A stretch of 64,000 nt of DNA from Rhodococcus rhodochrous. Its GTDB lineage: Bacteria > Actinomycetota > Actinomycetes > Mycobacteriales > Mycobacteriaceae. This document shows positions 36,080-45,786 of the stretch, piece after piece (positions within the stretch are counted from its first letter, which is position 1; each line of letters begins with the position of its first letter). Location of the stretch: contig NZ_LT906450.1 of the NCBI RefSeq assembly GCF_900187265.1, forward strand, positions 2,099,444-2,163,443. Reading direction: 5' to 3'. The position numbers were made by a program, and so were the translations under genes. Under the pieces are notes generated by a model. It had not been told where the DNA came from. It worked only from the letters and a program-made list of their open reading frames with translations, and did not search any database.

Positions 36080-36973
36080 TCACCCGGGAATCACGCTCTC
36101 CGTCGGCTCACCGGCCGTTTCGCACTCCGGGGCGCGGCGACGCGTCACGAGCCGGGTGACGACGCCCTGTCGCGGCGCGAACAGGTACGCGAGGGTGAAG
36201 ACCACGGCCTGGGCGAGCACCACCACGCCGCCGGTCGCGGCATCGGTGTAGTAACTCGTGTACACACCGATCACCGACGCGATCACCGCGAGTACCGGTG
36301 CGATGACGAGCATCCGGGCCATCCGGTCGGTGAGCAGGTAGGCCGTCGCGCCCGGGATGATGAGCATCGCGACGACCAGGATCACGCCGACCGCCTGCAG
36401 TGCGCTGACGATCGTCACCGCGAGCAGCGACAGCAACAGCGCCGACAGTGCGGCGGGGGACAGGCCGAGCGTGTGCGCCTGGACGCGGTCGAAGGCGAAC
36501 AGTGTCAGATCGCGGCGTTTCGCGACGAGGACGGCCAGCACCACGGCCGCCAGGATCGACACCTGCCAGACGTCGCCCGAGGCGAGGCCGAGCAGGTTCC
36601 CGAACAGCACGTGGTGCAGGTCGATCTGGCTCGGGTTCTTCGAGATCAGCACCACGCCCAGGGCGAACAGCGTCGTGAAGACGATACCGATGGTCGCGTC
36701 CTCCTTGACGCGGCTCGTGCCGCGGACGAGCCAGATCAACGCGACGGCGATGCCGGCGAAGACGAGGGCTCCGAGCGCGAACGGCACCCCCAGCAGATAG
36801 GCGAGGACGACACCGGGCAGCACGGCGTGCGAGACCGCGTCGCCCATCAGCGACCAGCCGATGAGCACGAGCCAGCAACTGAGCAGCGCGCACACGATCG
36901 TCGCAGCGACCGCGACGAGCAGCGCGCGCTGCATGAAGCCGTACTGCAGGGGTTCGATCAACGTGTCGATCAT
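36080..36973 (-). CDS. Manganese/zinc-type ABC transporter permease
   Basis: 297 residues, ABC-3 family with about eight helices. Signatures: FMQRALLVAVAATIVCALLSCWLVLIGWSLMGDAVSHAVLPGVVLAYLLG and the later SALQAVGVILVVAMLIIPGATAYLLTDRM. Partner of the ATPase whose stop it overlaps (ATGA) and of the binding lipoprotein. Imports Mn2+ most likely. Confidence 0.93.
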   Translation of the reverse strand: MIDTLIEPLQYGFMQRALLVAVAATIVCALLSCWLVLIGWSLMGDAVSHAVLPGVVLAYLLGVPFALGALVFAGIAVALIWLVRGTSRVKEDATIGIVFTTLFALGVVLISKNPSQIDLHHVLFGNLLGLASGDVWQVSILAAVVLAVLVAKRRDLTLFAFDRVQAHTLGLSPAALSALLLSLLAVTIVSALQAVGVILVVAMLIIPGATAYLLTDRMARMLVIAPVLAVIASVIGVYTSYYTDAATGGVVVLAQAVVFTLAYLFAPRQGVVTRLVTRRRAPECETAGEPTESVIPG

Positions 36974-37767
36974 CGTCCGGCCTCCTGTGCGTACGTCTCC
37001 TGTGCGAGGTCCTCGGTCCGTCCACCGTTGACCGGTGGGGGAGCGCCGAAGGCACGGGCGAGGTTCTCCGGGAGCAGGACCTCCTCGGGGGAACCGTGCA
37101 CGAGCACGCGCCGCTGCAGCAGCAACGCCTCGTCGCAGAGTTGCGCCAGACCCGCGAGATCGTGGGTGGCGACGAGGATCGCGTGACCGCTCGCCGCCAG
37201 TTCGCGGATGACGGCGGTCAACGCGTGCTCGGTGGTGGTGTCGACCCCCGCGAACGGCTCGTCGAGCAGCAGCAACGGCGAACCCTGCGCGATCGCCCGT
37301 GCCACGAAGACACGCTTGCGCTGGCCGCCCGAGAGCTGCCCGATCTGCCGGCCGGAGAGTGCGGTCATGCCGACGCGCTCGAGTGCGGCGTCGACGGCGT
37401 CGTGGTCGGCGGGGCGCGGTCGGCGCAGGAAGCCCTGGTGGCCGTAGCGTCCCGTCATGACGACGTCGCGCACGCCGATCGGGAAGTTCCAGTCGACGGC
37501 CTCGGACTGCGGCACGTAGGCGACCTGCGTGCGGCGCCGCGCCACGGCGGTGGTCGTCCCGCCGATGGTGACGCGACCCGAGGTGGGACGCACGAGGCCC
37601 ATGATCGTCTTGAACAGCGTCGACTTGCCCGAGCCGTTCGTTCCCACGAGTCCGCAGACGCGGCCGGGTGCGAGCTTCAGGGTGACGTTCTGCAGGGCCA
37701 GGACGGTGTCGTAGCGCACCGTCACGTCGTCGACGAACAGTGCGGGTGTGTCGAGTGTCGAAGTCAT
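36970..37767 (-). CDS. Manganese/zinc-type ABC transporter ATP-binding protein
   Basis: 265 residues. Walker A GTNGSGKST, Q-loop YVPQSEAVDWNFPIGVRDVVMTGRYG (typical of the metal family), signature LSGGQRKRVFVARAI, Walker B LLLLDEPFAGVD and switch VATHDLAGL. Overlaps the binding-protein stop at its 5' end and the permease start at its 3' end. Confidence 0.94.
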   Translation of the reverse strand: MTSTLDTPALFVDDVTVRYDTVLALQNVTLKLAPGRVCGLVGTNGSGKSTLFKTIMGLVRPTSGRVTIGGTTTAVARRRTQVAYVPQSEAVDWNFPIGVRDVVMTGRYGHQGFLRRPRPADHDAVDAALERVGMTALSGRQIGQLSGGQRKRVFVARAIAQGSPLLLLDEPFAGVDTTTEHALTAVIRELAASGHAILVATHDLAGLAQLCDEALLLQRRVLVHGSPEEVLLPENLARAFGAPPPVNGGRTEDLAQETYAQEAGR

Positions 37768-38711
37768 GGCCTCAGTCCCGTCGTGATGACGTCGATGTCG
37801 TGTCGGAGCAGATCGAGGTAGGTGGGGACGGGGCCGTCCGCCTCGGAGAGCGAGTCGACGTAGAGGATTCCGCCGAATTCCGTTCCGGTATCGGCCGCGA
37901 CCTGCCGTTGCGCCTTGTCCGAGACGGTCGATTCGCAGAACACCGCCGGCACCTCGTTGGTGCGCACGAAGTCGACGGTCCGGGCGATCTGCTGGGGGGT
38001 GCCCTGCTGGTCGGAGTTCACCGGCCACAGATAGGCCTCCTGCAGCCCGGCATCCCGAGCGAGATAGCTGAACGCGCCTTCACAGGTGACGAGTGCGCGC
38101 CGGTTGGCAGGGATGCCGTCGAGGGCGGTGACGAGTTCGGTGTGGAGAGCGTCGAGTTCGGCCTTGTACGCCTCGGCGCGGGCCGCGAAGTCGTCCGCGT
38201 GCTCGGGGGCGAGGTCGGCCAGTGCCGCGGTGATGTTGTCGACGTAGACGCGGGCGGCGAGTGGGGACATCCAGGCGTGGGGGTTGTAGGGGCCCGTCAT
38301 CGCGCCCTCACCGATCGGCAGTGGGTCCACACCGTCGCTCACGACCACGTGCTCGGCGTCGACGTCGGCGACGAACTGTTCGAACCACCGTTCGAGACCG
38401 AGTCCGTTGTCGAGGACGAGGTCGGCCTCGGTCGCGAACCGCAGGTCGCCCGGGGTGGGCTCGTAGCCGTGGACCTCGGCGCCGGGCTTGGTGATGGACT
38501 CGACCCGCACGTGATCGCCGCCGACGTTGCGTGCCATGTCGGCGAGAACGGTGAAGGTGGTCAGGACCAGGGGCCGATCGTCGGCGGAACCGGTGGTCGA
38601 ACACGCCGCGAGGGCGGCGGCGCAGGCCGTGGCCGCGAGGGCGGCGATCATGCGACCGGCACGGGAACGTACGGACTGTGTTCTGCGGGCTCTCGGCGAA
38701 AAGTTCGGCAC
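37764..38711 (-). CDS. Manganese-type ABC transporter substrate-binding lipoprotein
   Basis: About 315 residues, cluster A-I metal-binding protein. Signal with RSRAGRMIAALAATACAAALAAC and lipobox cysteine near C37. Metal ligands are readable as H81 (HGYEP), H145 (NPHAWMSP), E211 (TCEGAFSY) and D286 (YVDSLSEADG). The His-His-Glu-Asp set is that of Mn-binding PsaA/MntC/SitA proteins, whereas zinc ZnuA proteins have a third histidine instead of Glu. The GTG at 38711 is chosen because CATAAT lies exactly 6 nt before it (leaderless spacing). ATG 38726 or a later ATG at the hydrophobic core are alternatives. Confidence 0.85.
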   Translation of the reverse strand: MPNFSPRARRTQSVRSRAGRMIAALAATACAAALAACSTTGSADDRPLVLTTFTVLADMARNVGGDHVRVESITKPGAEVHGYEPTPGDLRFATEADLVLDNGLGLERWFEQFVADVDAEHVVVSDGVDPLPIGEGAMTGPYNPHAWMSPLAARVYVDNITAALADLAPEHADDFAARAEAYKAELDALHTELVTALDGIPANRRALVTCEGAFSYLARDAGLQEAYLWPVNSDQQGTPQQIARTVDFVRTNEVPAVFCESTVSDKAQRQVAADTGTEFGGILYVDSLSEADGPVPTYLDLLRHDIDVITTGLRP

Positions 38712-38726
38712 ACCGAAATTATGCAT
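38701..38726 (-). promoter_or_regulatory. Candidate MntR operator over a leaderless promoter
   Basis: 38701-38720 is an 8-4-8 inverted repeat with one mismatch (arms AAGTTCGG and CCGAAATT). On the minus strand the -10-like CATAAT (38718-38723) stands 6 nt before the GTG start at 38711, so the repeat covers the end of the -10 and the first codons. Position fits repression by the operon's own MntR; the motif match itself is not verified. Confidence 0.5.
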
Positions 38727-38809
38727 TCGCCGAGCCGTCACCGTCATGTGGGGCGCGCCGGGAGCCATCCGGGCGTGCCCGACCCGCTCACGGGCCGTAG
38801 GCTGCCGAT

Positions 38810-39778
38810 GTGCAGAGATGGCGAGGTCTGGACGAAATTCCTGCGGACTGGGGTCGGTGTGTACTCACGATCGGCGTGTTCGACGGTGTACACCGCGGCC
38901 ATCAGCAGCTCATAGCGCGTGCCGTCGAGGCCGCGCGGGCACGCGGTGTGGCCGCCGTGCTCATGACCTTCGATCCCCACCCCATGGAAGTGGTCCGTCC
39001 GGGCAGCCACCCGGCGCAGCTGACCACCCTCGCGCGACGCGCCGAGCTCGCCGAGGAACTCGGTATCGACGTCTTCTGCGTCATGCCGTTCACCCCGGAA
39101 TTCATGAAGCTCTCACCGGAGCGGTACGCCCACGAGATCCTCGTCGAGCGACTGCACGTGGCCGAGGTGGTCGTGGGGGAGAACTTCACCTTCGGGAAGA
39201 AGGCGGCCGGCACCGTCGACATGTTGCGCTCGATCGGTGAGCGCTTCGGGTTCGCGGTGCAGGGGCTCACGCTGGTCGCCGAGCACGCCGTGACGTTCTC
39301 GTCGACCTACATCCGTTCGTGCGTCGACGCCGGGGACGTCGTCGCTGCCGCGGACGCACTCGGGCGCCCGCACCGGGTCGAGGGCGTGGTCGTGCACGGC
39401 GACGGCCGCGGTCGCGGACTCGGATTCCCGACCGCCAACGTCGCACCGCCGATCTACGCGGCGATCCCCGCCGACGGCGTGTACGCGGCCTGGTTCACGG
39501 TGCTCGACTCCGGTTCGCCCGTCGAGGGACTCACGGCCGGTCAGCGTTACCTTGCGGCCGTGTCGGTGGGCACCAATCCGACCTTCTCCGGACGCAAGCG
39601 CACGGTCGAGGCGTTCGTCCTCGACGAGAAGGCCGATCTCTACGGCCAGCACGTGGCGGTCGACTTCGTCGAGCGGCTGCGGGGCATGGAGAAGTTCGAT
39701 TCGGTCGAGGCGCTCATCTCCGCGATGCACCGCGACGCCGACCGAGCGCGAGAGGTTCTCACGAAGACTCCCCAGTGA
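38810..39778 (+). CDS. ribF: Bifunctional riboflavin kinase / FAD synthetase
   Basis: 322 residues; converts riboflavin to FMN and FMN to FAD. N-terminal nucleotidyltransferase domain with CVLTIGVFDGVHRGHQQLI (GxFDGxHxGH), MTFDPHPMEV and FSSTYIRS. C-terminal flavokinase with HGDGRGRGLGFPTANV (PTAN motif), VSVGTNPTF and VEAFVLD. GTG start. The stop codon sits inside a 17-bp tandem repeat (39775). In M. tuberculosis ribF is followed directly by rpsO; here a wax-synthase-like gene intervenes. Confidence 0.95.
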   Translation: MQRWRGLDEIPADWGRCVLTIGVFDGVHRGHQQLIARAVEAARARGVAAVLMTFDPHPMEVVRPGSHPAQLTTLARRAELAEELGIDVFCVMPFTPEFMKLSPERYAHEILVERLHVAEVVVGENFTFGKKAAGTVDMLRSIGERFGFAVQGLTLVAEHAVTFSSTYIRSCVDAGDVVAAADALGRPHRVEGVVVHGDGRGRGLGFPTANVAPPIYAAIPADGVYAAWFTVLDSGSPVEGLTAGQRYLAAVSVGTNPTFSGRKRTVEAFVLDEKADLYGQHVAVDFVERLRGMEKFDSVEALISAMHRDADRAREVLTKTPQ

Positions 39779-39813
39779 CACCGACTACCGAGTGACACCG
39801 ACTACCGAGTGAC
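39775..39813 (+). repeat. 17-bp tandem repeat spanning the ribF stop
   Basis: GTGACACCGACTACCGA occurs at 39775-39791 and 39792-39808, with a partial third copy starting at 39809. The first copy contains the ribF TGA. It marks the junction where synteny with M. tuberculosis is interrupted. Confidence 0.85.
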
Positions 39814-39905
39814 GTGGGTGTCCGTCGACCGTCCGGTGTCGTCCGAACGAACGAAACTGCGAGTTCGGTACGAAAAAGGTCTTGTCCGCCGTCACAATCG
39901 GCTAC

Positions 39906-41459
39906 ATGTTTTTTCGAGAGTGGAGGTCCGCGCGCCTTTCGTGGGTCGATGCGGGTAACTACTTTCAGTCGATCCCGGGACGGCCCACCGATTGGTGGTC
40001 GTTCGCCGTGTTCTCGGAGGACCGGGGAAATACCCCGGACCGCGGGTCGATTCTGTCGTTCTTCGACTCCCGGATGCACCTGGTCAGCGCTCTGGCACGT
40101 CGGATCGCCGACGCGCCGGGCTCACTGGACTATCCCTACTGGGTGAAGGCCGACCTCGCCGTCGACGACGTGGTCACCGTCCACGACGCGCGCAGTTCCA
40201 CCTTCGAGGACTGGCTCGGGTCGGTGGCGAAACTGTCCGCCGACTGCATCGACGCCGCCCGGTGCCCGTGGCAGGTGCACGTCTTCCCGGGCGTCCCCGA
40301 TCCGGACGAGCCCGGCGCGACCGTCACCGTCGCGGCGATTCAGGCCAGCCATGCCATGCTCGTCGGTTCCTCCGCCCGCGGGCTCCTCGAGGCCCTGTTC
40401 GGCGAGGAGGGCCGACCGCTCGAGGTCGACGGCCTCGCACCGCCCGCAGAAACCACACATCCGGTCGCGGCCACGACGCACGGAATCGCCCGTCTCGCGA
40501 TCTGGCCGATGGTTGCGCTCGGCGGCCTCGTGCGGGCGAACCTGGAGGCGCGTCGTCGTGCCCGGGATCCGCTGCCCGGAACGGTCGCAGCCGACACCGC
40601 ACCGGACGACTCGCCCGCCCGGCCGACGAGCCGCCGTGTCATCCGCATCCTGCGCCCCGACCTGTCGGCGCTGGCCGGACGGTCCTGGACGGTGACCGCC
40701 CTCGGTCTGACGGCGGTGTCGCTGGCGATGGAGCGCTACTACCGCGAGCGCGGGGAGGATCTGCCCTCGGAGTACGCGGCAGTTCCCGTGGCACTCGGCG
40801 AGTCTGCGGCGGGCCTCGGGGTGAACCGTGTCGCGGGCGGCCTGGTACCCCTGCACGTCGAGATCCCCGAACCCGCGCAGCGCGCCGCGACGATCGCCGA
40901 CTCGCTTGCGCGCGAACGGGCCCGCGTCGACTCGTCGGAGAGCATCGACGCGATGCACCGCACCGGTGCCGCCCCCTATCCGGTCTTCCGGCGTGTCTCC
41001 CGCGCCCTGGCACACGCCCTCGCGTCCGGCGCGGTGCCCGGTGTCGCGACGGCGCTCAGCAGCGTCAACTGCGGCGCGGACGTGCGGTGGTCGGTGCCGT
41101 GGGGTCACCTGAAGATCGTCGCCGGCGTGCAGGCGCTCGTGCCGCGTGTCGACTTCATGCACACCTTCGCGCGGGCAGGCGATGCCTTCGCGGTCACCGT
41201 CCTGGCCCCGGCGAGCGACGACAGTCGTCCCGATCACGACATCGACCGGTACGTCGAGTTGCTCGACCAGGGGTTCGCCGAGGTGTCGGCTGCGGTGGGC
41301 CGCGTGGGTGCCGGCCGGGCACTGAACCCGATCGTGGTTCGGCGGTGGAAGCTGTCTCTGATAGGCTGGACCGTCGGTGCGTGCTGCGGTTCGCGGTGGC
41401 CGTACCGGGCGGACTCTCGTCCGTCTACCGTCACGCGGACGTCAGTTGTACAGGAGTGA
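39906..41459 (+). CDS. Wax ester synthase/diacylglycerol acyltransferase-like protein with altered active site
   Basis: About 517 residues. Length and layout match WS/DGAT proteins: N-terminal acyltransferase half ([13 protein letters not shown] start), an Arg-rich linker, and a C-terminal half with [32 protein letters not shown] and [19 protein letters not shown] resembling the family's NVRGP-type end. The catalytic HHxxxDG motif reads S148-H149-x3-V153-G154, so the first His and the Asp are missing while the second His remains. Activity may be lost or changed. The last 30 residues (from SLIGWTV) run through the likely rpsO promoter region and look non-conserved, so the original stop may have been lost. 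Inserted between ribF and rpsO. Confidence 0.7.
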   Translation: MFFREWRSARLSWVDAGNYFQSIPGRPTDWWSFAVFSEDRGNTPDRGSILSFFDSRMHLVSALARRIADAPGSLDYPYWVKADLAVDDVVTVHDARSSTFEDWLGSVAKLSADCIDAARCPWQVHVFPGVPDPDEPGATVTVAAIQASHAMLVGSSARGLLEALFGEEGRPLEVDGLAPPAETTHPVAATTHGIARLAIWPMVALGGLVRANLEARRRARDPLPGTVAADTAPDDSPARPTSRRVIRILRPDLSALAGRSWTVTALGLTAVSLAMERYYRERGEDLPSEYAAVPVALGESAAGLGVNRVAGGLVPLHVEIPEPAQRAATIADSLARERARVDSSESIDAMHRTGAAPYPVFRRVSRALAHALASGAVPGVATALSSVNCGADVRWSVPWGHLKIVAGVQALVPRVDFMHTFARAGDAFAVTVLAPASDDSRPDHDIDRYVELLDQGFAEVSAAVGRVGAGRALNPIVVRRWKLSLIGWTVGACCGSRWPYRADSRPSTVTRTSVVQE

Positions 41460-41463
41460 CCCA

Positions 41464-41733
41464 GTGGCTCTGACCACCGAACAGAAGAAGCAGATCCTCG
41501 GCGAGTACGGCCTCCACGAGACCGACACCGGTTCCCCCGAGGCGCAGGTGGCACTGCTCACCAAGCGCATCGTGGACCTCACCGAGCACCTCAAGCAGCA
41601 CAAGCACGACCACCACTCCCGCCGCGGCCTGCTGCTGTTGGTCGGTCGTCGTCGCCGCCTGCTGAAGTACGTCGAGAAGGTCGACGTCGAGCGTTACCGC
41701 TCGCTCATCCAGCGTCTGGGCCTGCGTCGCTGA
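41464..41733 (+). CDS. rpsO: 30S ribosomal protein S15
   Basis: 89 residues, full family length: [69 protein letters not shown] ending [13 protein letters not shown]. Binds 16S rRNA helix 22 region and organises the platform. GTG start with CAGGAG 7 bp upstream, 4 bp after the preceding stop. Confidence 0.97.
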   Translation: MALTTEQKKQILGEYGLHETDTGSPEAQVALLTKRIVDLTEHLKQHKHDHHSRRGLLLLVGRRRRLLKYVEKVDVERYRSLIQRLGLRR

Positions 41734-42057
41734 CGCGGACAGGACACGACCTGATCTGCATTCGCTGATCTTTTCCGGCAGCCGACGGGGTACCCACTAC
41801 ACTGGGCCTCGTTGGCTGTCGGTGTTTGTGCCGGTTCGGCCGGCGACTTCCATCGCCTCCAGCGGCGATGATCCGTATGCACCGACGGTGTCGGTCCTCG
41901 GTAGTGACCTTCCGGTCCCGTCGGGTGTCGTATCCCGAATCCGCCGGAGGGTTTCGATCGACGACCGCCTCCGTGAGTCGGTGCGCAGCCGTGGCCACGG
42001 GGGTCGCGGCGCCCGCGCGGGTACGGCGAAGACGAAGAGGGAAGAGAAGACATACAG
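41734..42057 (+). other. rpsO-pnp leader region, no gene seen
   Basis: 324 bp without a convincing coding frame. It contains a possible -10 (TACACT, 41798-41803) and, close to the pnp start, a GGGAAGAGAAGACATACAG stretch holding the ribosome site. PNPase mRNA leaders are often autoregulated through folded RNA, so a structured 5' leader is plausible; I could not identify a definite hairpin. Confidence 0.4.
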
Positions 42058-44343
42058 ATGACAAGCACTACCGCAGTCGAGATCGACGAAGGGGTCTACG
42101 AGACCACCGCGACGCTCGACAACGGTGCCTACGGCACCCGCACGATCCGTTTCGAGACCGGCCGCCTCGCACGTCAGGCCGCCGGTTCGGTCGTCGCCTA
42201 TCTCGACGACGAGACCATGCTGCTCTCGGCCACCAGCGCCTCGAAGCAGCCCAAGGACCAGTTCGACTTCTTCCCGCTGACGGTGGACGTCGAGGAGCGC
42301 ATGTACGCCGCGGGTCGCATCCCCGGCTCGTTCTTCCGTCGCGAGGGACGCCCCTCCACCGACGCGATCCTGACCTGCCGTCTGATCGACCGGCCGCTGC
42401 GCCCGTCCTTCGTTGACGGTCTGCGCAACGAGATCCAGGTCGTCGTCACGGTTCTGAGCCTGAACCCGAACGACCTCTACGACGTCGTCGCGATCAACGC
42501 CGCGTCGGCCTCCACCCAGCTCGCCGGTCTGCCGTTCTCCGGCCCGGTCGGTGGCGTGCGTGTCGCGCTCATCGTCTCCGACGACAACAAGTCGGGGCAG
42601 TGGGTCGCGTTCCCGACCGTCGAGCAGCTCGAGAACGCCGTCTTCGACATGGTCGTCGCCGGCCGCATCGTCGGTGGGGGAGACAACCCCGACACCGCCG
42701 ACGTCGCGATCATGATGGTCGAGGCCGAGGCGACCGACAACGTCATCGCGCTCGTCGAGGGGGGCGCCCAGGCGCCCACCGAGACCGTCGTGGCCGAGGG
42801 CCTCGAGGCAGCGAAGCCGTTCATCGCCCGCCTGTGCATCGCGCAGCAGCAGCTCGCCGCCGCTTCCGCGAAGCCCACCGGCGATTTCCCGCTGTTCCCG
42901 CCCTACCAGGACGACGTCTACGCCGCGGTCGAGTCCGCTGCGTCGGAGAAGCTCGCCGACGCGCTCACCATCGCCGGCAAGCAGGAGCGCGACGACCGCA
43001 CCGACGAGATCAAGGTCGAGGTGCTCGAGCAGGTCGCTCCGAACTTCGAGGGTCGCGAGAAGGAGATCGGCGCGGCCTTCCGCTCGCTGACCAAGAAGCT
43101 CGTGCGCCAGCGCATCCTGCGCGACCAGTTCCGCATCGACGGCCGCGGTGTCACCGACATCCGTGCCCTCTCCGCCGAGGTCGCGGTCGTTCCTCGCGCC
43201 CACGGTTCGGCGCTGTTCGAGCGCGGCGAGACCCAGATCATGGGTGTCACCACGCTCGACATGGTGAAGATGGCGCAGCAGGTCGACTCGCTCGGTCCCG
43301 AGACCAGCAAGCGCTACATGCACCACTACAACTTCCCGCCGTACTCCACCGGTGAGACCGGTCGCGTGGGCTCGCCGAAGCGCCGCGAGATCGGCCACGG
43401 TGCCCTCGCGGAGCGCGCGCTCATCCCGGTTCTGCCGAGCCAGGAGGAGTTCCCCTACGCCATCCGTCAGGTCTCCGAGGCTCTGAGCTCGAACGGCTCG
43501 ACGTCCATGGGCTCGGTCTGTGCCTCGACGCTGTCGATGCTCAACGCCGGTGTGCCCCTGAAGGCCCCGGTCGCCGGTATCGCCATGGGCCTGGTCTCCG
43601 ACGAGGTCGAGCTCGAGGACGGCACCCGCGAGACCCGCTACGTCGCCCTCACCGACATCCTCGGTGCGGAGGACGCGTTCGGCGACATGGACTTCAAGGT
43701 CGCAGGCACGAAGGACTTCGTCACGGCCCTGCAGCTCGACACCAAGCTCGACGGCATCCCGTCGCAGGTCCTCGCCGGTGCGCTGTCGCAGGCCCACGAT
43801 GCCCGCGCCACGATCCTCGAGGTCATGGCCGAGGCCATCGACGCCCCGGACGAGATGAGCGAGTTCGCTCCGCGCATCACCACCATCAAGGTCCCGGTGG
43901 ACAAGATCGGCGAGGTCATCGGCCCCAAGGGCAAGATGATCAACTCGATCACCGAGGAGACCGGCGCCAACATCTCCATCGAGGATGACGGCACCGTCTA
44001 CGTCGGTGCAGCGGACGGCCCGTCCGCGCAGGCCGCGATCGACAAGATCAACGCCATCGCCAACCCGCAGCTGCCGAAGGTCGGCGAGCGCTTCCTCGGC
44101 ACCGTGGTCAAGACCACGGCGTTCGGTGCGTTCGTCTCCCTGCTCCCCGGCCGCGACGGCCTGGTGCACATCAGCAAGCTCGGCAACGGCAAGCGCATCG
44201 CCAAGGTCGAGGACGTCGTGAACGTCGGTTCGAAGATCCGCGTCGAGATCGCCGACATCGACAACCGCGGCAAGATCAGCCTCGTCCCCGTCGAGGACGA
44301 GTCGGCCGAGGCCGCTGCGACCGGCGAGAACGCCGAGTCCTGA
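42058..44343 (+). CDS. pnp: Polyribonucleotide nucleotidyltransferase (PNPase)
   Basis: 761 residues; phosphorolytic 3'-5' exoribonuclease (GpsI in actinobacteria). First RNase PH domain ([25 protein letters not shown] ... [33 protein letters not shown]), helical domain, second PH domain ([61 protein letters not shown]). Then KH ([38 protein letters not shown]) and S1 ([33 protein letters not shown]) domains. Complete. A strong terminator separates it from narK. Confidence 0.96.
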   Translation: MTSTTAVEIDEGVYETTATLDNGAYGTRTIRFETGRLARQAAGSVVAYLDDETMLLSATSASKQPKDQFDFFPLTVDVEERMYAAGRIPGSFFRREGRPSTDAILTCRLIDRPLRPSFVDGLRNEIQVVVTVLSLNPNDLYDVVAINAASASTQLAGLPFSGPVGGVRVALIVSDDNKSGQWVAFPTVEQLENAVFDMVVAGRIVGGGDNPDTADVAIMMVEAEATDNVIALVEGGAQAPTETVVAEGLEAAKPFIARLCIAQQQLAAASAKPTGDFPLFPPYQDDVYAAVESAASEKLADALTIAGKQERDDRTDEIKVEVLEQVAPNFEGREKEIGAAFRSLTKKLVRQRILRDQFRIDGRGVTDIRALSAEVAVVPRAHGSALFERGETQIMGVTTLDMVKMAQQVDSLGPETSKRYMHHYNFPPYSTGETGRVGSPKRREIGHGALAERALIPVLPSQEEFPYAIRQVSEALSSNGSTSMGSVCASTLSMLNAGVPLKAPVAGIAMGLVSDEVELEDGTRETRYVALTDILGAEDAFGDMDFKVAGTKDFVTALQLDTKLDGIPSQVLAGALSQAHDARATILEVMAEAIDAPDEMSEFAPRITTIKVPVDKIGEVIGPKGKMINSITEETGANISIEDDGTVYVGAADGPSAQAAIDKINAIANPQLPKVGERFLGTVVKTTAFGAFVSLLPGRDGLVHISKLGNGKRIAKVEDVVNVGSKIRVEIADIDNRGKISLVPVEDESAEAAATGENAES

Positions 44344-44385
44344 TCACCCCACCCGCCTGCCGGTTCCCGGTGGGCGCGTGAACCC

Positions 44386-44428
44386 CGCACCCGTGGCGCC
44401 CGACATCCGGTCGGGCACCACGGGTGCG
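44386..44428 (+). terminator. Rho-independent-type terminator after pnp
   Basis: 18-bp stem with one mismatch (44386-44403 and 44411-44428; arm begins CGCACCCGTGG), 7-nt loop, followed by TCGTTT. It lies 42 bp after the pnp stop and isolates the nar operon. Confidence 0.8.
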
Positions 44429-44447
44429 TCGTTTCCGGCAGACCATG

Positions 44448-44528
44448 GTTACCGGGGTGCAACGGCCGGACGTCCTCCGGGTGAGGTTCCGCCGAACCGG
44501 GTGCGGACCGCGCCCGGGAATGGTTCCC
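44448..44528 (+). promoter_or_regulatory. nar upstream region: GlnR-like site and two inverted repeats
   Basis: GTTAC-n6-GCAAC at 44448-44463 matches the GlnR consensus GTnAC-n6-GaAAC with one mismatch. Further on are GGTTC-n4-GAACC (44485-44498) and GGGAA-n3-TTCCC (44516-44528), the latter ending 7 bp before the narK start. No Shine-Dalgarno is evident for narK. These three elements in about 80 bp suggest dense regulation of nitrate genes; individual assignments are unverified. Confidence 0.45.
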
Positions 44529-44535
44529 TGAATAT

Positions 44536-45786
44536 GTGAGAACAGCCACGCCGGCGGATCTCGGGAGGTTGCGCGGAGCGAATCTGGCTCTGGCAACCTG
44601 GGTGTCCGCCATCAACTTCTGGGCCTGGAACATGATCGGGCCGCTGTCGACGACCTACGCCACCGACATGTCGCTCAGCAGCACGGAAGCGTCGATGCTG
44701 GTGGCCACGCCGATCCTCGTAGGCTCCCTCGGCCGCATCGCGGTCGGGGCGATGACGGACCGGTACGGCGGAAGGGCGATGTTCATCGCCGTCTCGCTGC
44801 TGTCGATCGTTCCCGTCGTCGCGGTCGGATTCGCCGCCGAGGCCGGCTCCTACCCGCTGGCCCTGGTCTGCGGGTTCTTCCTCGGCATCGCCGGCACGAT
44901 CTTCGCGGTCGGGATCCCGTTCGCCAACAACTGGTACGAACCCGCCCGCCGCGGCTTCGCGACCGGCGTGTTCGGGGCGGGCATGGTGGGCACGGCCCTG
45001 TCGGCCTTCTTCACCCCGCGTTTCGTGAACTGGTTCGGGCTGGTGCCCACCCACATCGTCGTGGCGGCCGCCCTCGCCGTGACCGCCGTGGTGTGCATCC
45101 TGGTGATGCGCAACGCTCCCGATTTCCGTCCCAACACCGACCCGGTGCTGCCCAAACTGACAGCCGCGGCGAAACTCGGTGTGACCTGGGAGATGTCGTT
45201 CCTGTACGCGGTCGTGTTCGGCGGATTCGTGGCGTTCAGCAACTATCTGCCCACCTACATCAAGACGATCTACGGCTTCTCCGCGGTCGACGCCGGTACG
45301 CGCACGGCGGGTTTCGCGCTCGCCGCGGTCCTCGCCCGGCCCGTGGGCGGAGCGCTGTCGGACCGGGTGCCGCCGAAGTACGTGGTCCTGGCCTCGTTCA
45401 CCGGCACCGCCGTGATGGCGGTGATCGCGACCTTCCAGCCCCCGCCCGACCTGTGGTCGGCGCTGACGTTCATCACGATGGCGATCTTCCTGGGTATCGG
45501 CACCGGTGGGGTCTTCGCATGGGTGGCGCGCCGCGCCCCGGCGCACGCGGTGGGCAGCGTCACGGGCATCGTCGCCGCAGCCGGTGGGCTCGGCGGTTAC
45601 TTCCCACCCCTGGTGATGGGCGCGACCTACGACGCCGAGGGCAACGACTACACCGTCGGCCTGCTCCTGCTCGCCGCGACGGCACTGGTGTGCCTGCTCT
45701 ACACCGCCTTCCGGCTGCATGCCCACGAACCGCCGCCGTCGGCCGCAGGATCCGGGAACCGCGACGTACGTGAGGAGAAGCCGTGA
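44536..45786 (+). CDS. narK: Nitrate/nitrite transporter NarK
   Basis: 416 residues, 12 helices, MFS nitrate-nitrite porter family. First loop motif GSLGRIAVGAMTDRYGGRAMF, the nitrate signature stretch GIAGTIFAVGIPFANNWYEPARRGFATGVFGAGMVGTALS, and a second FLGIGTGGVFAWVARRAPAHAVGSVTGIVAAAGGLGGYFPPLVMG. Brings in nitrate or exchanges nitrite. GTG start; stop overlaps narG by 4 bp, so transport and reduction are translationally coupled, an arrangement tighter than the separate narK genes of many bacteria. Confidence 0.94.
   Translation: MRTATPADLGRLRGANLALATWVSAINFWAWNMIGPLSTTYATDMSLSSTEASMLVATPILVGSLGRIAVGAMTDRYGGRAMFIAVSLLSIVPVVAVGFAAEAGSYPLALVCGFFLGIAGTIFAVGIPFANNWYEPARRGFATGVFGAGMVGTALSAFFTPRFVNWFGLVPTHIVVAAALAVTAVVCILVMRNAPDFRPNTDPVLPKLTAAAKLGVTWEMSFLYAVVFGGFVAFSNYLPTYIKTIYGFSAVDAGTRTAGFALAAVLARPVGGALSDRVPPKYVVLASFTGTAVMAVIATFQPPPDLWSALTFITMAIFLGIGTGGVFAWVARRAPAHAVGSVTGIVAAAGGLGGYFPPLVMGATYDAEGNDYTVGLLLLAATALVCLLYTAFRLHAHEPPPSAAGSGNRDVREEKP

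Noticed and set aside
41734-42057. Short open frames in the rpsO-pnp gap as genes
   Set aside because: No conserved sequence or convincing ribosome site; Arg-rich text typical of noncoding GC-rich DNA.
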